A DNA stretch of 64,000 nt, taken from Lepus europaeus. Lineage: Eukaryota > Chordata > Mammalia > Lagomorpha > Leporidae. Each line of letters begins with the position of its first letter. The stretch's first letter is position 1. The translations under genes were made by a program, and so were the position numbers. Positions 10,015 to 21,854 of this stretch are shown piece after piece. The stretch covers positions 63,270,468-63,334,467 of the forward strand of contig NC_084838.1 of the NCBI RefSeq assembly GCF_033115175.1. Direction: 5' to 3'. The notes beneath the pieces were generated by a model. It saw only the letters and a list, made by a program, of their open reading frames with translations, had not been told where the DNA came from and searched no databases.

Positions 10015-11431
10015 AGATTGTAGAATCAACATTCAAGCTGAAGTTTGTCTCTGATTCCAAAACCTGAGCATAATCCAAAATCTTACAGCCAGGAAAAAAA
10101 TTGAGTATATCACCGTTACACCCAAGTGTGGTTTCTTCATAATACATCGTTTTCCATGAGCTTTGTGAAGAGCACTGATATGCATGGATTTCAAAATTTT
10201 GGCACCACATTAAGCTCATGATTTATTTCCATTTTGTGCCAATATCTTGGGAACGCTTTGTATATGGAAGATTCTATTTAAACTATTAAACACCTTTAAA
10301 CTTTCTCATTTTGTGTGTTATTAACTATCTAAAAAATGTCATCATTAGCTATTCTCAACTATTTAATTATGAATTTCATTCCACATTATTAGAGTCATCA
10401 AAATTTACTAATGGGGATACTTTCATTTTATATTCTTCTTTAAATTAAAAACTTTCAATTTTGTAGAATATTGAACTATCCTAATAACACTAGTGGTTAG
10501 TTCTTTTGATGTTGATATAAAAATTTAGTAGTTCCTTTTGAAACTAGGGAGACATTTAGGGTAAGATGATATTATACCATTATTTCCCTTCAAAATACAT
10601 TTTAAAGATGAGGCAATGTTGATGATATGACACTCAGTGGAATATGATTTGCATCATTTTGTGATAAAAATAATAATCATTTCTTTATTGAAGAGGATCC
10701 ATGAGTAATAGCAGAAACTAAAGGAAATATCAACAACATTACAATTCACTCAGTTTATAAAGTTTTGAATGAAAAATCTTAGTGAAACAAAGCTTGTGTT
10801 TCATTAAATCCCAAACTGTAACTACCAGATCATCAGCAAACAAGGGCACAGTTTTCAATGGAATTTTAAACAAATGTTATGAAAATATTGAAACATTTTT
10901 TCAATGAATTGGAAGAATAGATGAAACATACCTTTATCAGAATGATATTGAAAGCAAATAACATAAAAAATGGCTAGAGTTAAAAGTGGTCCAGTCAAAG
11001 CAAATGAAACATCAATTACAAAGGCCATGACAATAGCTTTAGGGGATACTGAAGGCATGTTGACATTCTGGGGGTTCAAAGAACAATAAGAATTGCTTGT
11101 TCTGAACATATTTTGAACAAATTAAACACAGCTTTAGCATAGAAACATACGTAAAAGTTTACCAGAGTCTTTTTCTTCATGTCAATGTTCTTTTTCATTA
11201 TGCTTATCAATTAAGGAGAATTTGGGGAAAGTTTCAATAGGAAATCATTAAGTATCCACTTTAAAGTCCTAAATTGGTTTCTTTTGACTTCATTTCCTAC
11301 TCTTACAAAACAAAACAAAACAACAACAACAAAAAAACACCTTTAATGGCACCCATTTTCCTTCAATTGATAATGTAAAATGATTTCATTGACATTGTGA
11401 AATTCCCAGTATTTTTAGTTATTTCTTTTAA
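10015..11431. other. Single-copy-looking sequence holding a candidate exon
   Basis: No repeat family recognised apart from an A-rich (CAAAA/CAA)n run near 11305-11340. The stretch contains the splice-bounded frame at 10932-11067 described separately. Confidence 0.5.
10932..11067 (-). other. Candidate protein-coding exon with a transmembrane segment
   Basis: On the minus strand this 136-bp segment is preceded by an acceptor-like stretch (TTGTTCTTTGAACCCCCAG) and followed by a donor with strong consensus (AAAG|GTATGT). One frame is open throughout. Its first ATG, with A at -3, begins at 11058 and runs 42 codons to the donor, ending in phase 1. The peptide starts MPSVSPKAIVMAF, continues through a strongly hydrophobic stretch (about residues 9-36) and ends QYHSDK, so it would be a signal anchor or single-pass segment with a short N-terminus. 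The open frame continues upstream of the acceptor, so an internal coding exon is also possible. I do not recognise the protein. No partner exon is certain, and a chance hydrophobic frame in AT-rich DNA remains possible. Confidence 0.35.
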
Positions 11432-11748
11432 AATTATTTCTTATTTATTTTATTTGAAAGGCAGAGAGACATAGACAGAAAGAGACAAAGATCTCCCATC
11501 TAGTGTTGACACCTCAAATGCTCAAAGAGCTAGAGTTTGGCCAGTCTGAAGCCAAGAACCTTCAACCCGATCCAAGTCTTCCACATGAATGGCAAGGATT
11601 CAAGCACAGGAACCATCATTTGCTGCATGGCAGGGTGCATGTCAGCAGACACCTAAATTGGAAGTCCCAGTACTCAAACCCAGATGCACTTATATAGAAT
11701 GTTACTGTCCCAAGCAGTGTCTTAATCACTTTGACAACTGCCTACTCC
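11432..11748 (-). mobile_element. CSINE, diverged, minus strand
   Basis: It begins with the tail complement (TTATTTATTTTATTTGAAAGGCAGAGAGAC), passes through recognisable body sequence (GAAGCCAAGAACCTTCAACC) and ends with the degraded head complement. It is clearly older than the near-consensus copies. Confidence 0.75.
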
Positions 11749-12732
11749 TACTCTCCTATTTTTAGGAATGAACTGAATGGCTGGTATAATCACTTTAAAA
11801 AGGTCTTTAACTTTGTGGAGCCTATGTTGAGACATAACGTTTAAGTGTCTTTATTTTTATCTTTTATTTCTATTTTTAGCAGGTTTTTGAAGTTCTCTTT
11901 TATGTACAAAAGAATTTACTTAAATTGAAACAGTAGAAAAAAAGTCAATAGACTATTTTAGTTCTTTCAGCATATCTTCTAATAATTTTTACTTAGGGAA
12001 CACATAGAGTAAAGCATTGTATAATTTTATCAGACATATTTAATAGAAACATTTTATTATTTACATTACACAATTACATGATATAATGTGAAACATATTA
12101 GAGAATGCAGGAATAAGTTTTTGCATACCTGTAAATCATCAATATTGGAGAGGATATTGATATACAAATATGAAGTTAATCTTTGATTAACTAATACAGC
12201 CTAATAATTTTATCATTATATTCTCAGACCAATCACTCATAATGTGATTAATGCCTTGATACTGCTTCTCTGTAACTTTCTCATAAAGGTTTTCAGAAAA
12301 ATTCAATAAAATAAGTTTTTCTGTGTAAAGACACAGGATCTTAACTATTTAGTAAGATTTCTCAATAAATCTTAGTTTTTTGTATAATGGCTTTGGATTC
12401 AGTGTAAATAACATATGAGTCTATTATATATAAAAGTATAAGCTTCTATATCAGAAGAAAAGGTACTTGTTTCTTTTTCAATTTAATTTTAATTCACACT
12501 CTAGAAGTTGTTCCAATTCTTAGATTGAAAAATCAGAAATTGAAAAGAGAGTGAGGAGTAGCTGAAAGATTTTCCATTCCATGTGATACATGAGTTGAAG
12601 GACTTGGTTTTAATTCTTTAACCTATTATGATTTGGGAGTATGTCTTTTCCAAGGCAGGAAAGAAAGCACCTCTCTTTTTGCATAAGCAGAATCTAATGT
12701 CATGTTGATTATTTACTCATCACTGTTTCTTT
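11749..12732. other. AT-rich sequence, nothing recognised
   Basis: No long open frame, splice-bounded frame or known repeat stands out. Confidence 0.5.
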
Positions 12733-13036
12733 TTTTAAAGATTTGTTTATTATTTATTTTAAAGTCAGAGTTACACAGAGAGAGAAAGAGAGGCAGTGCC
12801 CAACTGGCCACAATGGCCAGAACTGCACTGATCCGAAGCCAGGAACCAGGAGCTTCCTCTGGGTCTTCCCATGCAGGTGCAGGGGCCCGAAGACATGGGC
12901 CATTTTCTACTGCTTTCTCAGGCCATAGCAGAGAGCTGGATTGGAAATAGAGCAGCTGGGTCTCAAACCAGTGCCCATATGGGATGCCGGCACTGCAGGC
13001 AGCGGCTTTACCTGCTACTCTACAGCACCAGCACCT
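12733..13036 (-). mobile_element. CSINE, minus strand
   Basis: TTTAAAGATTTGTTTATTAT tail complement, GAGAGAAAGAGAGGCAG, the GATCCGAAGCCAGGAACCAG body and a terminal TACAGCACCAGCACC head complement. Short open frames across it are chance frames of the SINE. Confidence 0.88.
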
Positions 13037-13346
13037 ACTGTTTTCTTAAGTTAATCTTGTGACAGGAATTCTAATACAAATTAGAATTAACTACCACAAA
13101 AACATAAATGAAATTCTTATTAGAGATTCTATTAATATTTGAGACAGGAACTTTGCCTGTAAGAAAAATAATTATAATTCGTACACATTGTTCTCTCAAT
13201 CTAGAAGGCCATGTCCAATCATCTTAGACTACCATTATGGAGAAAATCTTTTCTTATAAAAATTTTGATTTTCTTACATGAAAGATGTTGTATAACTGAC
13301 GTTGGGGTAACTGGATATGTATAATAAAATTATCTCCTTATAATTC
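13037..13346. other. AT-rich sequence, nothing recognised
   Basis: About 310 bp without gene or repeat signal. Confidence 0.5.
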
Positions 13347-13710
13347 ATAAATATTGAGGGCCGGCACCACGGCTCACTTGGCTAATCCTCCGCCTGCAGC
13401 GCCGGCACCCAGGGTTCTAGTCCCAGTCAGGACACCAGATTCTGTCCTCGTTCTTCTTCCAGTCCAGCTCTCTGCTGTGGCCCAGGAGTGCAGTGGAGGA
13501 TGGCCCAAGTGCTTGGGCCCTGCACCCACATGGGAAACCAGGAGAAGCACCTGGCTCCTGGCTTTGGATCAGCTCAGCACGCTAGCCGTAGCAGCCATTT
13601 CAGGGGTGAACCAACGGAAAAGGAAGATCTTTCTCTCTCTCTCTCTCTCTCTCTCTCATTGTCTAACTCTGCCTGTCCCCCCCCCCCAAAAAAAAATCAC
13701 AAACATTGAG
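13347..13710 (+). mobile_element. CSINE, full length, with imperfect target duplication
   Basis: The head GGCCGGCACCACGGCTCAC starts near 13359. B-box-like GGTTCTAGTCCC, (CT)n at about 13628-13659, TGTCTAACTCTGCCTG and a C/A-rich tail follow. ATAAATATTGAG (13347-13358) before and ACAAACATTGAG (13699-13710) after look like a slightly diverged target duplication. Confidence 0.92.
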
Positions 13711-15929
13711 TAGTTTTAAAATCATATCAAAGTATAAAGTCCCTCCACAGTCATAATTAAAACACTGTGTTTGTACTAGAAATATCTGTTGGGTTTTTAG
13801 AATGATCTGAACCATAAATTTCACCACAGTGTTTCTAATTCACATGAAAAGTACACATTTAATTTAGCCCAAGATCATCTGTATTACATTTAAAGTTATA
13901 TTGAAGATTCTTGCTTCAATCCAAAGAAAATAAACTTCTCAATTTCTCCTCTTAATGCTCCAGGACAAGCAGGAGGCTAATTTAGAATTTCCTCCTGATT
14001 CTTCCCAAATGATTACTGAATGGAGAGCAAGGAAGGAAATATGGTAGATTATTTGCAGACACTGTTTCCTAGCTAGAGAATTAAAGCATACCTGAGTTAT
14101 ATATGCTGAGTACCTTGTCTCAGATTGAACAACTAAACATCCATCTTTCAGTGAGGAAAACCAATTCATTACCAGGGAGGACAGGATTTGATGTATTCAT
14201 CCAGTACTATTCTCTTCTTCAAATAATATTCTATGTGTAGACCAGTGTGACAATATTAATAGTTACTCTCTTATGTATTTCTAAGCTGATTTTGCTTGTA
14301 CGTGGTTCCAGCATGGATATTCATAGGGGGATTTTTAACACGCTCTATATCATTTGAGATTTTAACTTGTTGGCAACAGAACTGACAGAAGGGTTAGACC
14401 AGACTAAATAATTTCACATGATCCCATACCCAGAGAAGACAGAAAAAGATCCCTAAACTACTTTCCTTTCTTTAATTCAAAGGTGATTGCTAATAAAACT
14501 GAGATTTCCTAAAAAACAATGAGGGGAATTTTGGATATAGGCAATGAAAAAAAAGCCAACAAATTACCATTACACTACTAATATGTCATTATCTTGCATT
14601 ACAGACATGCATTCTTAGTAGTAGTGTCCATATACAGGTAATCAAGGAACCTGGGCATATATTTAATTCTCATTATATATTATCTTTATATATTAAGTCT
14701 GTAGCTAGTCTTTAATATTTCAAACTTCTTTTATACTTCTACACTTGTAATTAAAGTTAAGGGCTCCAAGAATAGTTTGGGTAGTTTTGGAGAAGTGATA
14801 GAATATAAAATTTACAATTCTGTGATATAATTTAGAATTCATAAAGTCCAACTAAGCATGATGGCTTTGTGAAACTTATCACAGAGAGGTAACATTTTAT
14901 TTTTGAAAGCAACATATCCAGCCATGCTGGCAGGTTTGAATATATCTGTACATTCTTCTCTTTATTCAACTTGTTCTTTTATGATCTATTACCCAGTATT
15001 CTCTTTGTGAATATCTATGAATTTCAATAAAGAGGTTTGTAGCTTTTACTTTGTAGGGAAGTTTTCTAAACATGCTAGTTGATAACTACTACCCTAGCTT
15101 TTGATTCCCTGTGTACTTTTATTTGAAGTTGTTTCTGTAGTTTGAAATGTGCCAGGTATGTTGTAGTGTATTATTTTTTTATACCTGAGAAGCAAAACAT
15201 TAAAGTAAAATCATGGAATCCTGTTAGAAATTTTAAATAATTCTAAATGCCATTGAGCAGACTATTCTTCCCATTATGCTTAAGCATAAACTTGCCTATG
15301 ATATGGATAACGATTTTAAATAGTGCTGGTCGTATTCAGAACTTTGTTATTCTCCTGTTAATAATAATCCTTTATGTTTGAAATAATGCCCCTTGCTCTA
15401 TTCTTCTAGAAACATGTTTTCATTATTATTCTTTCATTTTTATATTATATAGTTCCTATATGCAGATGAATTAAGTAATGCTATTTTAACAAAAAGTGTT
15501 CAAATCTCACTGGTTTACAAAGAGAAGAATTCATTTCCCATTGATGCTTCCTTGCCACATTTCCCTACTATGTCTTGAAAATCCTCTTATAATTACTTTT
15601 GGCCCTACCACACTCTTTTGAGGGTTTGGATCTTCAAGCCACTAGGTTTTTCTATACACAAGGAAGCTCAAGGATTATCTTCCATGTCTTCTGTGCAGAT
15701 TTTTAAAGATAACAAACATTACTCTTATAAGGATATTGGTTTCATAGCATATTTCAAAATGTTCATTTTGTCTCTATGAATTTATGCAACTTTTACTTAC
15801 ATATCACACTTGATTAAACAAGAGTGATACAAACAGTTAACTGACTACTCTTCGAGTACACATTAAAATTGCTTTCTTAAGCTTGACTGCATATCAAACT
15901 AGGTGGATTTAGTGCTTACTAGTTTTTAT
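13711..15929. other. Long single-copy-looking AT-rich stretch
   Basis: No repeat family or convincing gene. A 76-codon minus frame at 14169-13939 has a donor-like CAGGTATGC (minus strand, about 14084-14092) but no convincing acceptor or protein similarity. Confidence 0.45.
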
Positions 15930-16090
15930 TGTTTTATTAAAAGTTGGTTATACACATACATATAGATGTAAAACTTAAAAAAAAATGAAAGGCACACTTA
16001 TGAGCCACCCATTTAAGAAATAGAATGTTACCTTTAGCTCTGAAGCCCTTTGAGCTCTTCTAATTCCATTTTATTCTATCCTCCCATATT
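15930..16090 (-). mobile_element. Possible old L1 3' UTR fragment
   Basis: The phrase CACTTATGAGCCACCCATTTAAGAAATAGAATG resembles the reverse complement of 3' UTR segments of old eutherian L1 families. The match is diverged and brief. Confidence 0.35.
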
Positions 16091-16092
16091 TA

Positions 16093-16440
16093 CTCACTCA
16101 AATATTTTATTGAGTGCTTGAGTGAGCTAGACATTGTTCTAGGTTCTTGAGAAATATCAGTCAAGCAAACAAAATCTCTATTCTTGTATTACATTCTGGT
16201 AGGGGATAACAGATAATAAACATATATATGCATATTAGATAGTCTATTAACAGATGGGTGAAGAGTCCTGCTTTTAAAAGGAGCAGAATAAAGAGGACAA
16301 GTCCTAGGAATGTGGAAATGGAGGAGGAGATTGGCAGTTATAAGGAGAGGAGTCAGGCTTAGTCTCTTTGGGAAGATGAAGTTGGAGTGAAACTTGAAGG
16401 AGGTGAGGGTGATGGCCAGGAAGATCCCCAGAGAGTTTCC
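16093..16440 (-). mobile_element. LINE-2 3' end, minus strand
   Basis: The segment reads TTGTTCTAGGTTCTTGAGAA, ATTACATTCTGGTAGGGGA and AGATAATAAACATATA in the order found in the reverse complement of the L2 3' UTR. The later GAAACTTGAAGGAGGTGAGG block matches the next part of L2. It is old and diverged. Confidence 0.6.
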
Positions 16441-16529
16441 CTTGAAATGCTTAAAAATTGCCTGAAAAAGAATAGAGATTCAGCAAAGCCATTGAATATA
16501 ATATACAAAGGTCAATTCCTTTTTCTACT

Positions 16530-16925
16530 GTACTAACAGATACACAATGAAATTAAAAAAAAAACAAATTCCATCAACAACATGAAAATCATAAAGTAAC
16601 AGAAATAAATCTACAGACGTTGTGCAACACCCTCAGTAGGAAAGAGTAGAAACTTTATCTGAAAAACATGACAACTATTGAAAAATATATGTAAATATCA
16701 TGAATAATAAAACTGTGTCATAAAGATCATCCCTTATTCTCATCCAACTGACAGAGACTTCCAGTGCAATTCCAAGAAAAAGCAAAAGTTATTATTTTGC
16801 GGATTCCAAAGTTTATATAAAAGAACAAAGTGCCAGAATCCTTCCTGAACAAAATGGAAAGCATTTAATAAATAGGACAATGTAAGTGCCATAGATGGAG
16901 GGATAAGCAAATAGAAACCCATGAA
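16530..16925 (+). mobile_element. Old L1 ORF2 fragment, plus strand
   Basis: Sequence such as ACACAATGAAATTAAAAAAA, AAATTCCATCAACAACATGA and GAACAAAGTGCCAGAATCC follows the order of old L1 ORF2. It is too mutated to hold an open frame. Confidence 0.5.
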
Positions 16926-16959
16926 ATTGTTCCATTAAACTAAGCTATTCAGGAACACC

Positions 16960-18346
16960 TGCTCCTGGCATTCTTTCTTAAACCCACTGTAATCAGGCTT
17001 TGCTCCCCACCACTGATTAGACTTCTCTTCAGCTCATCAGTGACCTAGAGCCAACTGTTAATCCTCAGTCCTTATGTTGCTTAAAATACTTTCCCATATG
17101 CTTTTTTGACTTGATTTCCAGCATACCACATTCTCTGCAACTTCTTCCTCTTCTCCCCAGCTCCCTAATTTTGGTGCTCCCCAGGGTTCAATCTTCAGTT
17201 CTTTATTCTTTTCTATATACACTCATGTTCTGGGATAATCAGGTCTCAAAGTTCTAAATATTATTCCTACATTTGTAATTTCTAAACTTATATATCCAGC
17301 ACAGAATGAACTTAAATATTCGACTGTTTATTTGACTTCTCCACTGATGTCTCAAAAGTAACTGCTCTAAGCTGAACTGATCTTTGTAGCCCACCAAACC
17401 TATTCCATCCGTGGCTCTTCTTGTCACTCTGACTAGAATGGTTGGGATTATCCCTGACTCCTATCCTTCTTTTAGACCCACTGCAAAATACATCCAGGAT
17501 TTGAAGTACCCCTCACTACTTTCATTGCTACCACCTGAGTTGGAGACATTCGTAAATTCTCCCCTAGATTACTATCACAGTAAGGATAATTGTTCCTTGT
17601 TCCCCATTGTCTATTTTCTTTTTTTTTAACTTTTATTTAATGAATATAAATTTCCAGTGTACAGCTTATGGATTACAATGGCTTCCCCCTCCCATTACTT
17701 CCCTCCCACCCACAACCTTCCCCTCTCCCACTCCCTCTCCCCTTCCATTTGCATCAAGATTCATTTTCAATTCTCTTTATATACAGAAGATCAATTTAGT
17801 ATAAAGATTTCAACAGTTTGCACCCACATAGAAACACAAAGTGAAACATACTGTTTGAGTACTAGTTATAGCATCAAATCAAAATGTACAGCACATTAAG
17901 GACAGAGATCCCACATGAGGAGCAAGTGCACAGTGGCTCCTGTTGTTGACCCAACAAATTGACACTCTAGTTTATGGCGCCAGTAACCATCCTAGGCTGT
18001 CGTCATGAGTTGCCAAGACTATGGAAGCCTTCCAAGTTTGCCGACTCTGATCATATTTAGACAAGGTCATAAAAGACAGCGTGAGGATAGTAACCAATGA
18101 TCCTAAGAGTGGCATTTACCAGGTTTGAACAATTATACAGCATTAAGTGGGGAAGAGGACCATATGCCCATTGTCTATTTTCAATACAGCATCAAAATCG
18201 ATCTGCGGTGAGATCAAGTTCAGTGCTCTACTCCCACTAAAAGCCAAATAAGTGCTTTTGTAACAGACTTAGTATGATCTGATCTCCGTCTCTCACTCTC
18301 TGTCTCAGCCACACTGACCTCCTTCCTGCCCCTCCCTCCTGCTTAT
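16960..18346 (+). mobile_element. LINE-2 ORF2 relic, split by a younger L1
   Basis: Degenerate L2 sequence in sense orientation. GGTGCTCCCCAGGGTTCAAT (about 17173) encodes GAPQGS, matching the G-V/A-PQGS reverse-transcriptase motif of CR1/L2 elements. The frame at 17411-17629 reads IIPDSYPSFRPTAKYIQDLK, resembling the conserved L2 C-terminal region. After the L1 insertion at 17619-18166, L2-like 3' sequence resumes with GTATGATCTGATCTCCG and CAGCCACACTGACCTCCTTC. Many lesions show it is a fossil. Confidence 0.65.
17603..18182 (-). mobile_element. LINE-1 3' fragment with 16-bp target duplication
   Basis: CCCATTGTCTATTTTC occurs at 17603-17618 and again at 18167-18182. Between them lies a T-run and the reverse complement of the rabbit-type L1 3' UTR, 5'-truncated. 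The last roughly 100 bp, about 18070-18166, do not align with the 3' UTR of the other copies and may be a second, inverted L1 segment. The element disrupts the L2 relic. Confidence 0.9.
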
Positions 18347-18825
18347 TGTTCTTAAGTATATGTTCTGAAGAATTATTTCTCATCTTTTTCATTATTCAAA
18401 CTTTATCTCCCTACTTGGATTTCTTGGATTGATTTTCTATGTTGTCCAATTTTCAAAAAGTAAAATTGCACTAGGCAAGTAGGCAAGACAGTGTTATAGA
18501 TAGAAAATTGAGTGAAAAATTAAACTCTATTGAAATACCAGGTAAGGGAGTTTTTTAAAAAAGGAAAAAACTTGATTGAGCTACCAGAAAATGTCTAAAG
18601 GTGGTAGGGAGAAAGTTTATTTATGTAGATATTAATTAATGAAATTAATATAGACTATCACTGTTTGCTAATTCATGCTTATCAAAGTTAGGCTAATCTA
18701 AGACATAGGAGAACTACATTTCAAAATGATGGCTGTTAAATCTTTAATAAAGATCTTCCTAGATTACAAAGGTGGCAGGAATATGGGAGAAGATACATAT
18801 GTCAAAGGGCAGAAGTATAAGACCG
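18347..18825. other. AT-rich sequence, nothing recognised
   Basis: No gene or repeat signal beyond A/T richness. Confidence 0.45.
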
Positions 18826-19990
18826 CTACCTTACATTATATACAAAAATCGACTCACAATGAATCAAGAAACTAAACCTAACACCTGACACCATGTAATT
18901 ACTAGAGGAAAAAGTAGAAGAAATGCTGCAAAATATTGGCATAGATAAATACTTCTTGAATGATGTCCTAGAAGCACAGGCAATAAAAGCAAAAATAGAC
19001 AAATGTGATTACATCAAGCTAAGAAGTTTCTGTACAGCAAAGAAAATACTGAACAAAGTGAAGAAGCAACTAGCAAAAGGGAAGAAAAAACTTGCTAACT
19101 AAGAATATGATAGAGGATCAATATCTAGAATATATATAAGGAGCTCCAGAAACTGAACAACAAGAAAACAACGACCCAGTAAAGAAATGGCAAAGCTATA
19201 TAAATAGGCATTTTTCAAAGTATGAAGTACAAATGGCCAACATACACGTGAAAAAATATCCATGATAAATAGTCATAAGGGAAATACAAGTAAAATGCAT
19301 AATGAAGTATCAAAGCACCGCAAAAGGCTGTTGTCCAAAAAAATCAAAAATAACAAATGTTGGTAAGGATAAGGAGAAAAAGACGCCCTATCACACTGTT
19401 GGTGGGAATGTAAACTAGTACAATCATTTTGGAAGACACCATGGAGATTTCTCAGAAATCTGAAAATAGATCTACCATATGACTTATGCATCCCACTCCT
19501 GGGAATTTACCCAAAGCAAATGCAATCAGCATATGAGTTATCTTTACTCCTATGTTTATAGCAGAACAATTCATGATAGTTAAGATATGGAATCAATCTA
19601 GGTGTTCATCAACTCATGACTTGATAAAGTGTAGTACATATAGATGATAGAATACTACACAACCTTAAAAATGAAATAGTGTCTTTTGCAACAACATGGA
19701 TGCAACTGGAGACCATTAGGCTTAGTGAAATAAGCCATGACCATGAAGACAAAAATCACATGTTCTCTCTGTTTTGTGATAGCTGATATGTAGAGTACAA
19801 AAAATGTATATGTATGAAATTGATAGCTTGGTGTTTGATAATTATTTATAGCCCTTGTCTGTATTCCTGCTGAGCACTGGTGTTATTATTTTTTTTACTT
19901 TTTGAACTCTTTATTTAGTAGAGCATTAAGCCTGTGACTACAAATTCATTAAAGGTATGTTATCACAAAAATTTAAAAAGAAAGAAGGGA
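18826..19990 (+). mobile_element. Old L1: ORF2 3' half plus 3' UTR
   Basis: Reading forward it shows the ORF2 C-terminal order: ATACAAAAATCGACTCACAA, GCACAGGCAATAAAAGCAAA, CACTGTTGGTGGGAATGTAA, TAAGCCATGACCATGAAGAC. A 3' UTR of an older type follows, unlike that of the young copies, ending near 19990 in A-rich sequence. ORF2 is broken by stops and frameshifts. Confidence 0.8.
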
Positions 19991-20399
19991 AAAGTGGATG
20001 ACGGGCCTGAGAGTATCATTATAATTCCATAATTACATTTATGAAATATGAAATGTGTTCTGCTTATATTACTACAAAAGAATTTATATTTGCAAGTTTT
20101 CTAATCTAGGTTCTCTAATAAAAGGTGAATCAGAACTGACTTTCAGAAATAAGCCTGTCTAAATTTTAGTCAACTTGTGAAGAACATAACAGCCTAAAAT
20201 CATATCTTTCCATATATAGTACTCTTTAAAAATTATAAAATTCAAAAAATGGGTGTTTGATACACATTTAGTTTGACGCTTGTCAATGATTGAACACTTA
20301 CCTTTGACATTCAAAACACTTTTCAATCTTATTTTTTACGTATTGAAAGCTGTTCGCTCATCTAAACAGAAATGTCTCATAATTTCTTGATGTCTTCTA
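19991..20399. other. AT-rich sequence, nothing recognised
   Basis: No gene or repeat signal. Confidence 0.45.
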
Positions 20400-20777
20400 A
20401 TATCTTCACATTTCTTTTTTTAAATTTTTTATTTACATAACAATCTTTTTTAAATATTTATTTATTTGAAAGGCAGAATTACAGAAATGCAGAGGCAGAG
20501 AGAGAGGTCTTTCATCCACTGGTTCACTCCCCAAATGGCCACAATGGCTGGGGCTGGCCTGATCAAAGCTAGGAGCCAGGAGCTTCTTCCAGGTCTCCCA
20601 CATGGTTGCAGGGGCCCAAGGACTTGGGCCTTTTTCTTCTGTTTTCCCAAGCCATAGCAGAGAGCTAGATCAGAAGTAGTGTAGCTGGGATTCGAACCTG
20701 TGCTCATGTGGGATGCTGGCACAGCAGACAGGGGCTTTACCCATTACGCAACAGTGTTGCCCCATATCTTCACATTT
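20400..20777 (-). mobile_element. CSINE with 14-bp target duplication
   Basis: ATATCTTCACATTT at 20400-20413 and 20764-20777 flanks a full minus-strand CSINE with T-rich tail complement, the GAGGCAGAGAGAGAGGTC block and the terminal head complement. Confidence 0.93.
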
Positions 20778-21854
20778 TCAAAATCAAAGAAATGCTCTTA
20801 AGTTCAGGTTCTTTAACAGCAATCGATACATAGAGTTAACATTCTATTTTTTAATTTGTTCCCTTGGAGGCAGAAGTTCATGGATTTGTTAACTGACTTC
20901 CACTCTGCTGCAGGTAATTTCTCAACTCATAAGAGGCTATTCTACTTCTGTTCCCCAACAAGAATACCCTTCACTCCTCCTTGGCAACCTCCCATCCAAC
21001 GCTACATACTGCAATGTGTTTTTGCTGTGACAATGCCACAATTCGAGTACTAATCACCCAAGACAGGCTAGGTTATGTTCAACGATCATAAAATCTAACT
21101 GCCTTTGAAAGGTTTGCTGCCTTGGGAACACTGTGTGCATCTCCACTTTGGTCTTCTCTAGACTCTCATACACATCTTGCTCTGGAAGCAAAATCCTTGA
21201 ACAAATAAGGAGGTAAAATAAGAACCAGTGAAAATTAAAGTTACCGGCATGAAAATGACACATGCATCTCCTCAGCCACGAGGGGAGAGAGAAACCATGG
21301 AAGTACAGGAGGGCAGGTGAAAGGAGCTCTGCACTTTGGCAGGAGGAGAATACTCACCGTATCTGGAAAACAGCATTGATCATTACCCGCAGGATGACTT
21401 CACTTACACCTGTCCTGAAGTAAAATTTAATGAATCCATTGTTATCAAATCTATTTCTTATTCCACATTGAAAATGCAATAAAATAAATTCTTCTCTGTG
21501 GCCAATATCTGAATTACATTATATCTCAATCTTTAACAATATAAACAAAAATATAACAACCCATTTCAACAGAGAGTGGTATTTAAAGTACTTGTATGCT
21601 AGTTACATGTGTTCTATACACATGTATAGGACAATAAATTGGTTTTAAATTATCAAAATTTGGTATTAGACATAACACACTTTGAAGGGTTCTTGATAAA
21701 AATAATAAAGGAAATAGATTAACATCACTGCCAAAACAAGAGTGATAATGAAACTTCTGAATTCTAGTGTAGAGGAATTTTCAATTAAGGGTGAGCCAGT
21801 TAAGAAGTTGTTTAAGAGCCTTTCTCTGCTGATATTCTTGTGACTTTTTAAATT
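20778..21854. other. Single-copy sequence, less AT-rich, with a weak candidate exon
   Basis: About 20860-21420 is noticeably more GC-balanced than its surroundings and matches no repeat I recognise. It could be a conserved noncoding element, an old unrecognised repeat or exonic. The minus-strand segment at 21358-21414 is listed separately. Confidence 0.45.
21358..21414 (-). other. Candidate small exon with strong donor
   Basis: The minus strand reads AAATTTTACTTCAG, then 57 bp, then ACG|GTGAGTATT, a near-perfect donor. Only one of three frames is open through the 57 bp and it reads TGVSEVILRVMINAVFQIR. The acceptor pyrimidine tract is weak. It lies about 10 kb upstream, in minus-strand sense, of the candidate exon at 10932-11067, and the pair could belong to one transcript. 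A chance occurrence is quite possible. Confidence 0.25.

Noticed and set aside
20856..21053. 65-codon plus-strand frame with a CTGCAG|GTAATT donor-like site
   Set aside because: No acceptor or protein similarity; noted only as part of the base-balanced block containing the minus-strand exon candidate.
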